Of a stretch of 64,000 nucleotides of DNA, positions 18,351 through 28,244 are shown piece by piece (position 1 is the first letter of the stretch; each line of letters opens with the position of its first letter). A model generated the notes under the pieces. The model saw only the letters and a program-made list of their open reading frames with translations, was not told where the DNA came from and searched no databases. Origin of the DNA: Rhizobium sp. BK650 (GTDB lineage Bacteria > Pseudomonadota > Alphaproteobacteria > Rhizobiales > Rhizobiaceae); contig NZ_JACIBK010000009.1 in NCBI RefSeq assembly GCF_014195325.1, forward strand, positions 86,615 to 150,614, read 5' to 3'. The translations under genes and the position numbers were made by a program.

Positions 18351-19172
18351 TCAGGCGCCGAAGCCCCGTGCAAAGGCGCCGGTCCCCACAACGCGTCGCG
18401 CAAACATCAATGCCGCAAAGGACGGCACCCACAGCATGACCGAGAGGACCGCGCCATATTGAACGACGATCTGGCTGTTGATGAAGCTGATCATCAGCAC
18501 CGGCATGGTGCGCATTTCCGGAGCGCCGATCAGCCAGGCGCCCTCCGTCTCATAGAAAGTGCCGACGAATGTCAGGAGCACGGCCGCCGAGATCGTCGGA
18601 GCAGCCTGCGGCAGTGTGATCGACCAGAAGACGCGAAGCGGCGTCGCGCCGGCGTCGCGCGCGGCCTCTTCCATGCGCCGGTCGACATTTTGGAAGGCGG
18701 CGACCGGGATCCAGATCATCAGCATCAGCGTGCCGACGAGCTGGATGAGCACCACGCCCCAGAAGGTGCTGATCAGCCCCAGCCGCAGGAAGATGCCGGC
18801 AATCGCCACTAGCAATCCGAATTTCGGAAAGGCGTGTGAAGCGAGAAAGGAGAGAAAGAGGATGTTGCGACCGGGAAAACGCATGCGCGCAAAGGCGTAG
18901 GCCGCAGGAAGACAGATGATTGCCGATAGCACCGTTACTGTCGCCGTCAGCCGCAGGCTGAGAAAAAGCGCGTCCCACACATCCTTGCGGGCCAGCGTCT
19001 GCGACCAGAAACGCAAGCCGAATTGCTGGGGAATGACTGAGGGAAAGCGCCAGACCTCCGTGAAGGCCCAGGTGGCAACGACCAGCAGCGGCAGCGCGAT
19101 AAAGAGCGTCAGCAGCAGCGAAAGGGAAAGACCAATCCAGTCGAATTTCAAGTCGAGCGACTGGCGCATCAT
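18351..19172 (-). CDS. ABC transporter permease, second subunit
   Basis: 273 residues with about six membrane helices and an EAA loop (MEEAARDAGATPLRVFWSITLPQ). PotC/FbpB-like. The start overlaps the stop of the upstream permease gene (ATGA), so the two are translationally coupled. Forms the membrane channel together with the 19169-20059 product. Confidence 0.9.
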   Translation of the reverse strand: MMRQSLDLKFDWIGLSLSLLLTLFIALPLLVVATWAFTEVWRFPSVIPQQFGLRFWSQTLARKDVWDALFLSLRLTATVTVLSAIICLPAAYAFARMRFPGRNILFLSFLASHAFPKFGLLVAIAGIFLRLGLISTFWGVVLIQLVGTLMLMIWIPVAAFQNVDRRMEEAARDAGATPLRVFWSITLPQAAPTISAAVLLTFVGTFYETEGAWLIGAPEMRTMPVLMISFINSQIVVQYGAVLSVMLWVPSFAALMFARRVVGTGAFARGFGA

Positions 19173-20059
19173 CGGCCCTCCCGATTGCGGACGATCGACC
19201 AGACGTAGAAGACGCCGAAGACAAGGCAGAAGCCGAAGGTGATGACCGCCTGCGTCAGCGCGTTCAGCGGGTCGTTCATATCGGCGAAGGTCCGCTGCAT
19301 GAAGGGGCCCATCATCTCAGGCGAGGCTGGACCGAGCACATAGGGCAGGGTGAAGGCAGAGAATATGCCGAGCACGGCAAAGGATGCCGTCACCAGCAGC
19401 GAATTGCCCATGCGCGGAAGGATGATCGAGATGAAGACCCTCAAAGGCGTTGCACCGACATCGCGGGCGGCCTCGACCGAACTGTTGGAAACGGAAGAGA
19501 GGCCAGCCGTCAGCATCAAGGCGGTCAAGGGCAGGTTGTCCCAGACAAGGCCGATAACCGGTCCCCAGGGTGTCAGATAAGGGCTCGGCAATTTCGGCAG
19601 GCCAACGGCATTGAGCATGATATCGATCGTACCATTCGGCCCGATCGTGCGGATCAGCGCATAGGAAAGAATGATCGAAGGAACGAACATCGGAAAGATG
19701 GCAAGTCCCTGGACATAGGCAGCAAGCCGGCTGCCGGAAAAGCGCAGGTAAACGGCGATCGGAAGGCCGATCGCAAGCAGGAGCAGACCGCAGATAAGGG
19801 TCGTCCAGAGCGTCAGCCAGAGATTGTTCAGGCTGTAGCCATCCGTGAAGAAGAAATGGTACGAGGCGAGCGAAAACGCCGTCGTCCCATCAGGCTGGCG
19901 GACGAAGATGGTCGTCGCGACCGCCGAGAAGATTGGAAAGATGATCAGCCAGCCGACCAGAAAGACCGGCATGCCGACGAGGAGGAGCCCGTAAAGGCTC
20001 CCCCTGCTGAAAGGCTGAGCGCGGTCGATGACCGCAGGCTTGGCCGTACCGACTGACAT
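19169..20059 (-). CDS. ABC transporter permease, first subunit
   Basis: 296 residues, about six membrane helices, EAA loop SVEAARDVGATPLRVFISII. PotB-like. Its ATG overlaps the stop of the binding-protein gene. The EAARD..GATP signature in both permeases places this transporter in the polyamine/iron/thiamine branch rather than the CUT1 sugar branch. Confidence 0.9.
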   Translation of the reverse strand: MSVGTAKPAVIDRAQPFSRGSLYGLLLVGMPVFLVGWLIIFPIFSAVATTIFVRQPDGTTAFSLASYHFFFTDGYSLNNLWLTLWTTLICGLLLLAIGLPIAVYLRFSGSRLAAYVQGLAIFPMFVPSIILSYALIRTIGPNGTIDIMLNAVGLPKLPSPYLTPWGPVIGLVWDNLPLTALMLTAGLSSVSNSSVEAARDVGATPLRVFISIILPRMGNSLLVTASFAVLGIFSAFTLPYVLGPASPEMMGPFMQRTFADMNDPLNALTQAVITFGFCLVFGVFYVWSIVRNREGR

Positions 20060-21204
20060 CAGGTGCGGCTGATGCCGGGAGCGACGTTGCGGTACCAGCC
20101 GTCATTGATTGCCTTTTCCCAATCGCCGGCCGGGAAGGTCGGTATGGCCGCCGGGATGACGTCGGCATATTTCTTGCGCAGGTCTTCGGAAATGTGATCC
20201 CAGGAAACGCCCGGAAAGCCGCCAATTTCGGTGATGATGGCTTCCTGCATCTCGCTCGTCAGCATGAAGGGGGCGAGCTTGAGAGCCGCATCCTTGTTGG
20301 CGCCGTTGGTGAAGATCGTCATGGCAGAAAAACCGCCGCAGAGCGCGAGATCGGAGAGCTGCACGAGGCCGGTCGTCTCCGGCAGGACACCCTGCGAAAT
20401 CGCCTGCAGGACCTGGTCGGACCAGACCGGAGCCATGGTGACGACACCTTGGGCGAGCAGCTGGATAGACTGCGTGTTGCCGGCGGTGTAGGCGCCCTTC
20501 TGATAGAGCGACGGCGCGAGATCGTTGAGGATCTTCCAGGCTGGCGTCAGCGTCTGTTCGGCAAAGTCGGCGGTGAAATTGTCGATCTTGAACTTCTTCG
20601 GATCGCGGCCATTAACTTCGTGGATCGCACGGCGAACGAAATTGCCGCCCGAACCGCCCTTGTCGGGACGGTTGTAGATGAACTGGCCGGGATTGGCCTT
20701 GATCCAGCCCGTCAGCTGTTCCCAGGTCTTCGGCGCATCCTTCGGGTCGAGCTTGGTCTTGTCATAGGCAAGCAGAACCTGCGAACCGCGATAGGGCAGC
20801 GCGTAGGGCGTGTCGATAGCGAGCGGATTGACACGGTCGAAGCCAGGAACGTTCTCGGCGGAGAATTTTACCCAGAGACCGGCATCGATGCCACCGGCCG
20901 GCAGGCGCGGATCGAAGGTTTCGAAGATATCGGCCTGCGGATCGGCCTTGGCCTTCAGCGCCGCGAAAGCACGATCGGCGATGGCGCGCAGGCCATTATT
21001 GTCACCAGCATCGGTCACCTTCAGCGCGACTTCCGGATGCGCTTTTTCGAAAGCCGGACGGATGATGTTGTTCCAGAGGTCGATGATATTGGCATCCGAA
21101 CCGCTGTAGAGGTCGATCGTGCCTGCGGCGGCCGAGGCGAAACGCGGAAGGGCAAGAAGACCCGCGGCCGCCGATGAGGTGATCAGAAATTCGCGCCTAT
21201 TCAT
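20059..21204 (-). CDS. Extracellular solute-binding protein of the PotABC-like transporter
   Basis: 381 residues, starting with a probable Tat signal (NRREFLITSSAAAGLLALP, cleavage after FASA). Family-1 type binding protein related to iron- and polyamine-type receptors. First gene of the operon. The nearby inositol-monophosphatase gene may point to a phosphorylated substrate such as a sugar or inositol phosphate; that is inference only, because that gene lies on the opposite strand and is broken here. Confidence 0.85.
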   Translation of the reverse strand: MNRREFLITSSAAAGLLALPRFASAAAGTIDLYSGSDANIIDLWNNIIRPAFEKAHPEVALKVTDAGDNNGLRAIADRAFAALKAKADPQADIFETFDPRLPAGGIDAGLWVKFSAENVPGFDRVNPLAIDTPYALPYRGSQVLLAYDKTKLDPKDAPKTWEQLTGWIKANPGQFIYNRPDKGGSGGNFVRRAIHEVNGRDPKKFKIDNFTADFAEQTLTPAWKILNDLAPSLYQKGAYTAGNTQSIQLLAQGVVTMAPVWSDQVLQAISQGVLPETTGLVQLSDLALCGGFSAMTIFTNGANKDAALKLAPFMLTSEMQEAIITEIGGFPGVSWDHISEDLRKKYADVIPAAIPTFPAGDWEKAINDGWYRNVAPGISRT

Positions 21205-21585
21205 ACCTGTCTCCCGTCGTATCGAAGCCGCGCCCCAGATGAGTTCTGAGACTTGCTAGCTCCGGCGCGTAACATCGGAATGACAGAAGCGAAGAAAATG
21301 CACACGTGCGCCAAATGCGATAGACGAGGCCGATACTCGATTCCGGGCAACATTATCGACCCCGGAAAATTCTTCAGACAAGTAGGTTATTTCCTGAGTG
21401 AAACAGCCCAGCCAGAAGGAGTGGCACCAAGGACTGGTCAACAAGCGACTTGATCGCGTGGGCGCGAGAAAGCTCGCAGTTAAGGCGATGCCCGGCCTAC
21501 AGCTGGCTTGCTTGATCGGCTCGAGCGGTTTGCGCATCAAACCAAGAGATTGGAGGCGACCGCGATCTGGCCGCCTCCATCGTCT
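21205..21585. other. Intergenic region between CDC48-type gene and PotABC-like operon
   Basis: About 380 bases. The right end holds the terminator of the AAA ATPase gene (21552-21578). The rest should hold the promoter of the binding-protein gene, but no confident boxes were found. Short ORFs here show no family features. Confidence 0.4.
21552..21578 (-). terminator. Probable terminator of the CDC48-type ATPase gene
   Basis: Just after the stop codon on the minus strand, GGAGGCGGCC pairs with GGTCGCCTCC (one mismatch) around a seven-base loop. The following bases (AATCTCTTGG) are only moderately T-rich. Confidence 0.55.
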
Positions 21586-23838
21586 TTACTCCGCAGCCTG
21601 CCGCAGTGGGGTAAAACCGATCTGTCGTCGCTGCGGGCTTTCCTGCCTCAGCGTCCGCAGCATCTCCTCGTATTCCTGTTCCATTTCCGGTGTGACTGAC
21701 GGGCGGACTTCCTGGAGAGCCTTGGAAAAATCCTCTTTGGTCACAGTGGAAGCGTCGAGCGATCGGCGCAGCGCAATGAGACCAGCGCGACGTGTCAAGT
21801 CCTCAAGGTCGGCCCCTGTAAAGCGCAGGGTCTGTTCGGCGAGTTCCTCGAGATCGATATTTTTCGCCAATGGCATCTTCTTCGTATGAATACCGAGGAT
21901 TTTCAGCCGCGCCTTCGTATCAGGGACCGGAACGTAGACCAATTCGTCAAAACGGCCTGGTCTCAGAAGCGCAGGATCGAGGAGGTTTGGCCGGTTGGTC
22001 GCCGCCATGACAACGACACCCTGCATGTCTTCCAGGCCATCCATTTCTGCCAGAAGCGTGTTGACCACGCGTTCCGTCACCGCCGGCTCACCCAAGCCTC
22101 CGCCGCGGGCCGGAGCAAGCGAGTCGATCTCGTCGATAAAGATAACCGTTGGGGCGACCTGCCTGGCGCGTTCGAAAAGCCGCGAAACCTGCTGTTCGGA
22201 TTCGCCATACCATTTCGACAAGAGATCGGATGACTTCGTCGCCACGAAATTCGCTTCCGCCTCGCGCGCCACGGCTTTTGCCAAAAGTGTCTTGCCCGTT
22301 CCAGGAGGCCCGAAGAGCAGGAAACCCTTGGCCGGACGAATGCCCATGCGCTTGAAGGACTGCGGCGCACGCAGCGGCAGCTCCACCCCCTCCTTCAGTT
22401 TCGTCTGCGCCTCGTCCAGTCCGCCGACGTCGTCCCAGCGCACGTTCGGTGCCTGGATCATGATCTCACGCAAGGCCGATGGCTGGATACGCTTCATCGC
22501 CGACAGGAAGTCATCTTGTGAAACCGTCAGTTTCTCCAGAACCTCACTCGGAATGCCTTCCCGAAGATTGATATCGGGCAGTACGCGCCGCAACGCATCC
22601 ATGGCGGCTTCGCGAACGAGCGCCCCGAGATCCGCGCCGACGAATCCGTAGGTCGTTCTGGCGATTTCGTCGAGATCGGTATCTTCCGCAAGCGGCATGC
22701 CGCGGGTGTGAATGGCGAGGACTTCGCGCCGTCCATTTTGGTCTGGAACGCCGATAACGATCTCGCGATCGAAACGTCCTGGACGCCGCAGCGCTTCGTC
22801 GATCGCATCGCGCCTGTTGGTCGCACCGATGACGACAATATTCTGCCGGGGCTCCAGCCCATCCATCAATGTCAAAAGCTGGGCAACGATACGCCGTTCG
22901 ACCTCCCCTGTGACCTGTTCACGCTTCGGTGCGATGGAATCGATCTCGTCGATGAAGATAATCGAAGGAGCGTTCTGCGAGGCTTCCTGGAAGACCTGCC
23001 TCAGCCGTTCCTCGGACTCGCCGTAGCGGCTTCCCATGATTTCCGGTCCGGCGATATGGTAGAAGTTGGCCTCCGTCTCGTTCGCCACCGCCCGGGCAAG
23101 AAGGGTCTTGCCGGTTCCTGGAGGGCCGTAGAGCAAAACACCCTTCGGCGGGTCGATGCCGAGGCGCTGAAACAGCTCCGGATGGCGCAGGGGAAGCTCC
23201 ACCATCTCGCGAACCTGTTCGACGGACGAGCCGAGACCGCCAATATCGTCATAGGTGACGTCCGCGCGTCGGGCTTCCTTCGGCTCCTCGAACTGCGGAC
23301 GCAGTTCGACTGCGGTCTGCTCTGTCATCTGGACGATGCCGCGAGGCTGCGTCGAGACGACAACGAGCCTGATTTCCTGCAGACCGTAAGCTGGAAGACT
23401 GAACCGCGGGTCCCTTATCCGTTGCTGCACCGAGGTCGACACGACGTCGCCCGCAACCATCGGCATCTGGAGGAAAGTTCGCTGCAGAGCCTCACCCGAT
23501 CCCTGCAGCACCAAATTCTTCTGCGCCGGCGCCAGAACAACCTTTGTCGCCGGACGCGCCTCGGCTTTGCGGATTTCGATATGGTCTCCGCTCGTCACTC
23601 CGGCATTTACACGTTGCAGGCCGTCCAGGCGCACGATGTTCAGCCCTTCGTCATCGGGATAAGGGCGCATGGCGACCGCAGCCGTATGACGCTTGCCGAT
23701 AAGTTCGATAAGGTCGCCCTCTCGAATACCAAGCTTGCCCATCGCGCTCGAAGACAGCCGCGCAATGCTTGTTCCCGCATCCTGCGGTCTCATGTTTGCC
23801 ACTTGCAATGTGAGTATCTGGTCATCTGGGACGGACAT
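21586..23838 (-). CDS. CDC48/p97-type AAA ATPase with two AAA modules
   Basis: 750 residues. An N-domain (about 1-190, ILTLQVANMRPQDAGTSIARL) is followed by two AAA modules. The first has GPPGTGKTLLARAV, IIFIDEIDSIAPKR and the second-region-of-homology TNRRDAIDEALRRPGRFDRE. The second has GPPGTGKTLLAKAV, VIFIDEIDSLAP and TNRPNLLDPALLRPGRFDE. Both Walker A Lys and Walker B Glu are kept, so both rings should hydrolyse ATP. Archaeal and eukaryotic relatives unfold proteins as hexamers. Start 23838 has GGAGG four bases upstream; the upstream 23883 start is unlikely. Stands alone with its own terminator. Its client in rhizobia is unknown to me. Confidence 0.88.
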   Translation of the reverse strand: MSVPDDQILTLQVANMRPQDAGTSIARLSSSAMGKLGIREGDLIELIGKRHTAAVAMRPYPDDEGLNIVRLDGLQRVNAGVTSGDHIEIRKAEARPATKVVLAPAQKNLVLQGSGEALQRTFLQMPMVAGDVVSTSVQQRIRDPRFSLPAYGLQEIRLVVVSTQPRGIVQMTEQTAVELRPQFEEPKEARRADVTYDDIGGLGSSVEQVREMVELPLRHPELFQRLGIDPPKGVLLYGPPGTGKTLLARAVANETEANFYHIAGPEIMGSRYGESEERLRQVFQEASQNAPSIIFIDEIDSIAPKREQVTGEVERRIVAQLLTLMDGLEPRQNIVVIGATNRRDAIDEALRRPGRFDREIVIGVPDQNGRREVLAIHTRGMPLAEDTDLDEIARTTYGFVGADLGALVREAAMDALRRVLPDINLREGIPSEVLEKLTVSQDDFLSAMKRIQPSALREIMIQAPNVRWDDVGGLDEAQTKLKEGVELPLRAPQSFKRMGIRPAKGFLLFGPPGTGKTLLAKAVAREAEANFVATKSSDLLSKWYGESEQQVSRLFERARQVAPTVIFIDEIDSLAPARGGGLGEPAVTERVVNTLLAEMDGLEDMQGVVVMAATNRPNLLDPALLRPGRFDELVYVPVPDTKARLKILGIHTKKMPLAKNIDLEELAEQTLRFTGADLEDLTRRAGLIALRRSLDASTVTKEDFSKALQEVRPSVTPEMEQEYEEMLRTLRQESPQRRQIGFTPLRQAAE

Positions 23839-24065
23839 GGAACCTCCATAAAGTCGAGAACTGAAACGCGTAAGCATCGCCACCGGAGGCTTACTACGTC
23901 CGATCGCCTATTGGAAAGTGGATCAAAGTATAGGGCGTTGATGCCGGTTTTCGAGCCGCGGCGTCGACGAGGTTAATGTGCGAGGTCGCTGCGATCATAA
24001 ACGACGCAGCGTGGCGGCGACGCCAGCGGGGTGGCCCTCGAAGGAGGACCACCTATTCGACGTCG

Positions 24066-25403
24066 TCAGCGTACGGATTTGAAAGCGGCTCTCACTTCCT
24101 CGGCGAAGAGCTGTGGCTGCTCCCAGGCGGCAAAATGTCCGCCCTTTTCGACCTGATGATAATAAGTCAGCGAGGGATAGGCCTGTTTGGCCCAGGTTTC
24201 CGGCGCCTGGTAGATCTCCTTCGGGAATACCGTGATGCCAACAGGGATCTTTATTTCCTTCGTCTTCTGCGCTTCGGCACTGAAGTTGTTATTGTTGTTT
24301 TCCCAATAGAACCTCGATGACGATGCGCCGGTATTCGTCAACCAGTAGAGTGTGATGTCATCAAGCATTTCGTCCTTGGAGAAAACACGCTCCGGAACGC
24401 CGCCGCTGTCGCTCCACTGCGCAAATTTCTCGTAGATCCAGGACGCCAGGCCAGCCGGCGAGTCGGCAAGCGAATAGCCGATCGTCTGCGGTCGGGTCAC
24501 CATTATGGCGCCATAGGCAGCGTTTCGTCCGAAGAAGGTGCTCAGGGAATTATAGGCTTCCCGCTCCGGCGACGACAGGCTCGCAGGGGCCGGGTCCCCG
24601 CTGTTGATAGCCTTCATGAGGTCGCCCGGCACCGTCGCGGGCATATTGAGGTGGATTGCCAGCAGACCCTTCGGTGCCTGGCGCGCCAACGCGTCTGAGA
24701 TCACCGAACCATGATCGCCGCCCTGGGAAACATAGTGGTCATAACCGAGCCGTTTCATCAGGACATCCCAGGCACGGGCAACCCGGTCGGGCCCCCAGCC
24801 CTGATCGGCCGGCTTTCCGGAAAATCCGTAGCCTGGTATCGAGGGAATGACGACGTCGAACGCATCTTCCGGCTGGCCGCCATATGCAGTCGGATCCGTG
24901 AGAGGGCCTATGGTCTTGATGAATTCAAATATCGACCCCGGCCAGCCATGAGTCAGAATGATCGGGAGAGCGTTGGGATGGCGCGAACGAACATGGATGA
25001 ACTGGATGTCGACACCATCGATCGTCGTGACGAACTCCGGGAGTGCATTGAGTTGCGCCTCGGTCTTGCGCCAGTCGTACTCGGTACCCCAGTAACGAAC
25101 CAGATCCTGAACGCGTGACAATTGAATACCCTGGGAGTCGTCGCCGACTGTCTCCTTGTCCGGCCATCGGGTGTCGGCGATGCGCCTGCGCAGGTCGTCA
25201 AGCTGCGACTGCGGAACGTGGATCTGGAACGGGCGGACGCTCTCGTCCGCACTCGCCGCCGTCGTGGAAACATTCGATGCAAGATCGGCGGCATGGGCCG
25301 GTCGTGCATAGATTACCGGTACGAGCAACAGCGAGCCAAACGCCATAGCGATTGCTCGCTCGGAAACACTACGCCGAATTGAAATATTGTCGGCCTTGGC
25401 CAT
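24066..25403 (-). CDS. Exported epoxide-hydrolase-family alpha/beta hydrolase
   Basis: 445 residues. An N-terminal signal (RRSVSERAIAMAFGSLLLVPVIYA, ending AHA) precedes an epoxide-hydrolase N-terminal domain (RPFQIHVPQSQLDDLRRRI) and an alpha/beta hydrolase fold. HGWPGS gives the oxyanion hole, D in QGGDHGSVISD is the probable nucleophile, and H in KGGHFAAWEQP the catalytic base. Similar to microsomal-type epoxide hydrolases, though many relatives are uncharacterised. Start 25403 has AAGGAG at good spacing; 25430 is an upstream alternative without one. Divergent from a SnoaL-like gene. Confidence 0.85.
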   Translation of the reverse strand: MAKADNISIRRSVSERAIAMAFGSLLLVPVIYARPAHAADLASNVSTTAASADESVRPFQIHVPQSQLDDLRRRIADTRWPDKETVGDDSQGIQLSRVQDLVRYWGTEYDWRKTEAQLNALPEFVTTIDGVDIQFIHVRSRHPNALPIILTHGWPGSIFEFIKTIGPLTDPTAYGGQPEDAFDVVIPSIPGYGFSGKPADQGWGPDRVARAWDVLMKRLGYDHYVSQGGDHGSVISDALARQAPKGLLAIHLNMPATVPGDLMKAINSGDPAPASLSSPEREAYNSLSTFFGRNAAYGAIMVTRPQTIGYSLADSPAGLASWIYEKFAQWSDSGGVPERVFSKDEMLDDITLYWLTNTGASSSRFYWENNNNNFSAEAQKTKEIKIPVGITVFPKEIYQAPETWAKQAYPSLTYYHQVEKGGHFAAWEQPQLFAEEVRAAFKSVR

Positions 25404-25542
25404 GAAAAATTCTCCTTCAATTGCTGCCACATTCGCGGCGCCTGTTAACGAGGAGCGATTTCAAGGATCAACGTGTCCTAGATATTTCGAAAATCGGCTG
25501 AAATGTATCAGCGTGTACCGCAAACGCAGGTTGGAGATCCCA

Positions 25543-25926
25543 TTGAAAGATCAAACGGTGCAGGAGAGATTGGAGCGCCATTGGCAGGCGTCGGACGCGA
25601 GCGATTTCGATGCCGAACACGAAATCTATCACGAAGACGCCTTACTGGATTATCCGCAATCAGGAGAGCGGATTCGCGGTCGTCATAATATTCGGCAAAG
25701 CCGGTTCGTTCAGCCAAACAAGAAACGGTTCACCGTCCGACGAATTGTCGGAAGCGGCGATCTTTGGGTCACCGAATTTACACTCGCCTACGACGACGTA
25801 CCCTCGTACGCCGTCAGCATCATGGAATTTCGCGACGGGCTGGTGGCCCATGAAACGCAATATTTTACAAATGGATTCGAACCAGCGCCGTCACGAGTAC
25901 ATCTTACCGAGCGGATGACGAAATAG
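25543..25926 (+). CDS. SnoaL/NTF2-like small protein
   Basis: About 127 residues from a TTG start at 25543 with GGAG six bases upstream. The sequence (LERHWQASDASDFDAEHEIYHEDALLDYPQSGE, in part, then IRGRHNIRQSR and SIMEFRDGLVAHETQYF) fits the SnoaL-like cone fold of isomerases, limonene-epoxide hydrolases and unknown small enzymes. An in-frame ATG at 25387 would give 179 residues but overlaps the start of the divergent epoxide hydrolase gene and lacks family similarity. Pairing a SnoaL-like and an epoxide-hydrolase-like gene suggests related small-molecule chemistry, not a defined pathway. Confidence 0.7.
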   Translation: MKDQTVQERLERHWQASDASDFDAEHEIYHEDALLDYPQSGERIRGRHNIRQSRFVQPNKKRFTVRRIVGSGDLWVTEFTLAYDDVPSYAVSIMEFRDGLVAHETQYFTNGFEPAPSRVHLTERMTK

Positions 25927-25932
25927 TCTTAT

Positions 25933-25971
25933 CCCGATAGTGTCGAAGCCCATGCGCCGAGAACTGTCGGG
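25933..25971. terminator. Candidate bidirectional terminator
   Basis: CCCGATAGT (25933-25941) pairs with ACTGTCGGG (25963-25971) with one wobble, between the convergent SnoaL-like and transketolase genes. Loop 21 bases, no strong T-run. Confidence 0.35.
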
Positions 25972-26001
25972 AATCACAATTCGTCCGCGATCGCCGAGAA
26001 C

Positions 26002-28032
26002 TCACCGACGGCGAAGACCCAGTGCTCCCCGTGCGGCTTCCACAACTGCGTCGGTGGTGATGTCGAATTTCCTGTAGACATCGTCGATCTTGCCGGACGC
26101 GCCGAAGCCGTGCATGCCGACGAACCGGCCATCGAGGCCGAGATATCGGTCCCAGCTATCTTGAACGGCTGCCTCCACCGCGACCCGCGCGGTTCCGTCT
26201 CCGAGAACCTCACGCTTATAATCCGGTGCCTGCGCCTCAAACAGCAGCCGGCACGGCATGGAGACGACCGCGGTCGGAACGCCTTGCGCCTGAAGCCTCG
26301 CCCTTGCTTCGACAGCAAGGTGCAATTCCGATCCCGTCGACATGATGGTCAATTCGCGCGCGCCACCTTCAGCCTCGAGCAGAACATATCCGCCCTTTGC
26401 CGACAGGTTGAGAGGGCCGGGCTGCTTCCTCAGAAGCGGCATGGGCTGGCGGGACAGAGCGATCAGGGCGGCCTGGCGCGGGGCCTCGAGAATGGCCTGC
26501 CAGCATTCCGCCGTCTCGATCGGGTCGCCCGGACGGAACACGGCAAGGCCCGGAATGACGCGCAGCGCCGTCAGATGCTCGACAGGCTGATGCGTCGGTC
26601 CATCTTCGCCGAGACCAATCGAATCATGCGTCATCACGAAGATCGACCGCACCGCCATCATTGCCGCAAGCCGGATGGACGGACGGGCATAGTCGGAAAA
26701 GGTCAGGAAGGTGCCGCCGTAAGGGATCAGCCCGCCATGAAGGGCGATTCCGTTGATGGCCGCAGCCATTCCATGCTCCCTCACCCCGTAATGGACATAG
26801 GATCCATTATATTGGCCCGGCGCAATCTCGACCATGGATTTGGCTTTCGTATTGTTCGATGGTGTGAGGTCCGCCGATCCGCCGAGAAGCTCTGGCAGGG
26901 CTTCGGCGAGGTGGTTGAGAACAACCCCGCTCGCCTGTCTGGTCGCCAGATCCTTGTCGGCAGACAGAAGCTCCTGTTTTGCTGCTTCTATTGCGCTGGT
27001 CCAGCCAGACGGTAGCTCGCCCTTCATCCGACGTTCGAAGTCAGCGCGAACATCAGCCTTCGCCGTCTGGACCCGAACCGCCCAGGCCATCCGGGCGTTG
27101 CGCCCCTTGGATCCGATCTTCCTCCAGTCTGCCAGGAGCTCGGACGGGATCTCGAAGGCTGGCGCGCTCCAGCCGAGAATTTTGCGAGCGCCGGCAATCT
27201 CCTCCTCTCCGGGCGCATCGCTATGGGCTTTCTGCGTACCGGCGCGGGTCGGAAAGCCGAAGCCGATAATTGTCTTGCAGGCGATCAATGAGGGCCGATC
27301 GGTGACCCGCTGTGCTTCGACGATCGCGTTGCGGATGGCGTCCGTATCATGTCCGTCTATCTCCTGCACATGCCAGTTCGATGCACGGAAACGCGCCGGC
27401 TGATCGTCGGACTCAGCGAGGCTTGTCGCCCCGTCTATCGATATCGAATTGTTGTCCCAGAACGCGATCAGCTTTCCGAGCTTCAAGTGACCGGCGAGCG
27501 ATATGGCCTCCTGGCTGATGCCTTCCATCAGGCATCCGTCGCCGAGGAACACATAGGTAAAGTGGTTGGACAGATCGTCGCCGAACCTGGCGTTCATGAT
27601 ACGCTCTGCAAGCGCCAAGCCGACCGAGTTGGCAATGCCCTGTCCTAGTGGACCCGTCGTCGTCTCGATCCCTGTGGCATGGCGATATTCGGGATGGCCT
27701 GCCGTCCTGCTGTCGACTTGACGAAAGTTCTTGATCTGGTCGATCGTCATATCCTGATAGCCGGTCAGGAAGAGCAGGCTGTAAAGCAGCATCGAGCCGT
27801 GCCCATTGGAGATCAGGAAACGGTCCCGATCAAACCAGTAGGGGTCTTCGGCATCGAATTTCAGGAATTCGGAAAAGAGCACGACAGCAATGTCGGCCAT
27901 GCCCATCGGCATGCCGGGGTGCCCGCTCTTGGCCTTCTCGACAGCATCCATCGAGAGGAATCGGATGCAATTGGCCATGTCGCGAAGGTGCTGATCGCGG
28001 GGCGCCGGTACGGATTTCACGGATTCCGTCAT
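26002..28032 (-). CDS. tkt: Transketolase
   Basis: 676 residues, full length. TPP-binding GDGCLMEGISQEAISLAG followed by DNNSISIDG in the N-terminal domain, the pyrimidine domain with GVREHGMAAAINGIALHGG, and a C-terminal domain. It moves two-carbon units between pentose-pathway sugars using thiamine pyrophosphate and Mg2+, in the cytoplasm. GAGGAAAC precedes the ATG. It is monocistronic here; rhizobia often carry several tkt copies, so this may be an accessory copy serving sugar catabolism. Confidence 0.93.
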   Translation of the reverse strand: MTESVKSVPAPRDQHLRDMANCIRFLSMDAVEKAKSGHPGMPMGMADIAVVLFSEFLKFDAEDPYWFDRDRFLISNGHGSMLLYSLLFLTGYQDMTIDQIKNFRQVDSRTAGHPEYRHATGIETTTGPLGQGIANSVGLALAERIMNARFGDDLSNHFTYVFLGDGCLMEGISQEAISLAGHLKLGKLIAFWDNNSISIDGATSLAESDDQPARFRASNWHVQEIDGHDTDAIRNAIVEAQRVTDRPSLIACKTIIGFGFPTRAGTQKAHSDAPGEEEIAGARKILGWSAPAFEIPSELLADWRKIGSKGRNARMAWAVRVQTAKADVRADFERRMKGELPSGWTSAIEAAKQELLSADKDLATRQASGVVLNHLAEALPELLGGSADLTPSNNTKAKSMVEIAPGQYNGSYVHYGVREHGMAAAINGIALHGGLIPYGGTFLTFSDYARPSIRLAAMMAVRSIFVMTHDSIGLGEDGPTHQPVEHLTALRVIPGLAVFRPGDPIETAECWQAILEAPRQAALIALSRQPMPLLRKQPGPLNLSAKGGYVLLEAEGGARELTIMSTGSELHLAVEARARLQAQGVPTAVVSMPCRLLFEAQAPDYKREVLGDGTARVAVEAAVQDSWDRYLGLDGRFVGMHGFGASGKIDDVYRKFDITTDAVVEAARGALGLRRR

Positions 28033-28244
28033 GATCGTTTCCTCGGGTCTGATGAAAGGACAAACCGAAGATAGCGCTCGATGCGAACTGGGCTACTGCG
28101 ACATCTCGAAATATGGCCGCAGACGTCACCTGCACGTGGTCAAATGAGCCTCCAGGCCTCATTCAGCATCCTGTCGAGACATGCGCGCCCCTTGCCGATC
28201 GCAGCAATCGACAACGGGTTGGGAATGCCTGGATACAGTTGCAA

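Noticed and set aside
22708..23976. 422-codon plus-strand ORF
   Set aside because: Antisense shadow of the CDC48-type ATPase gene.
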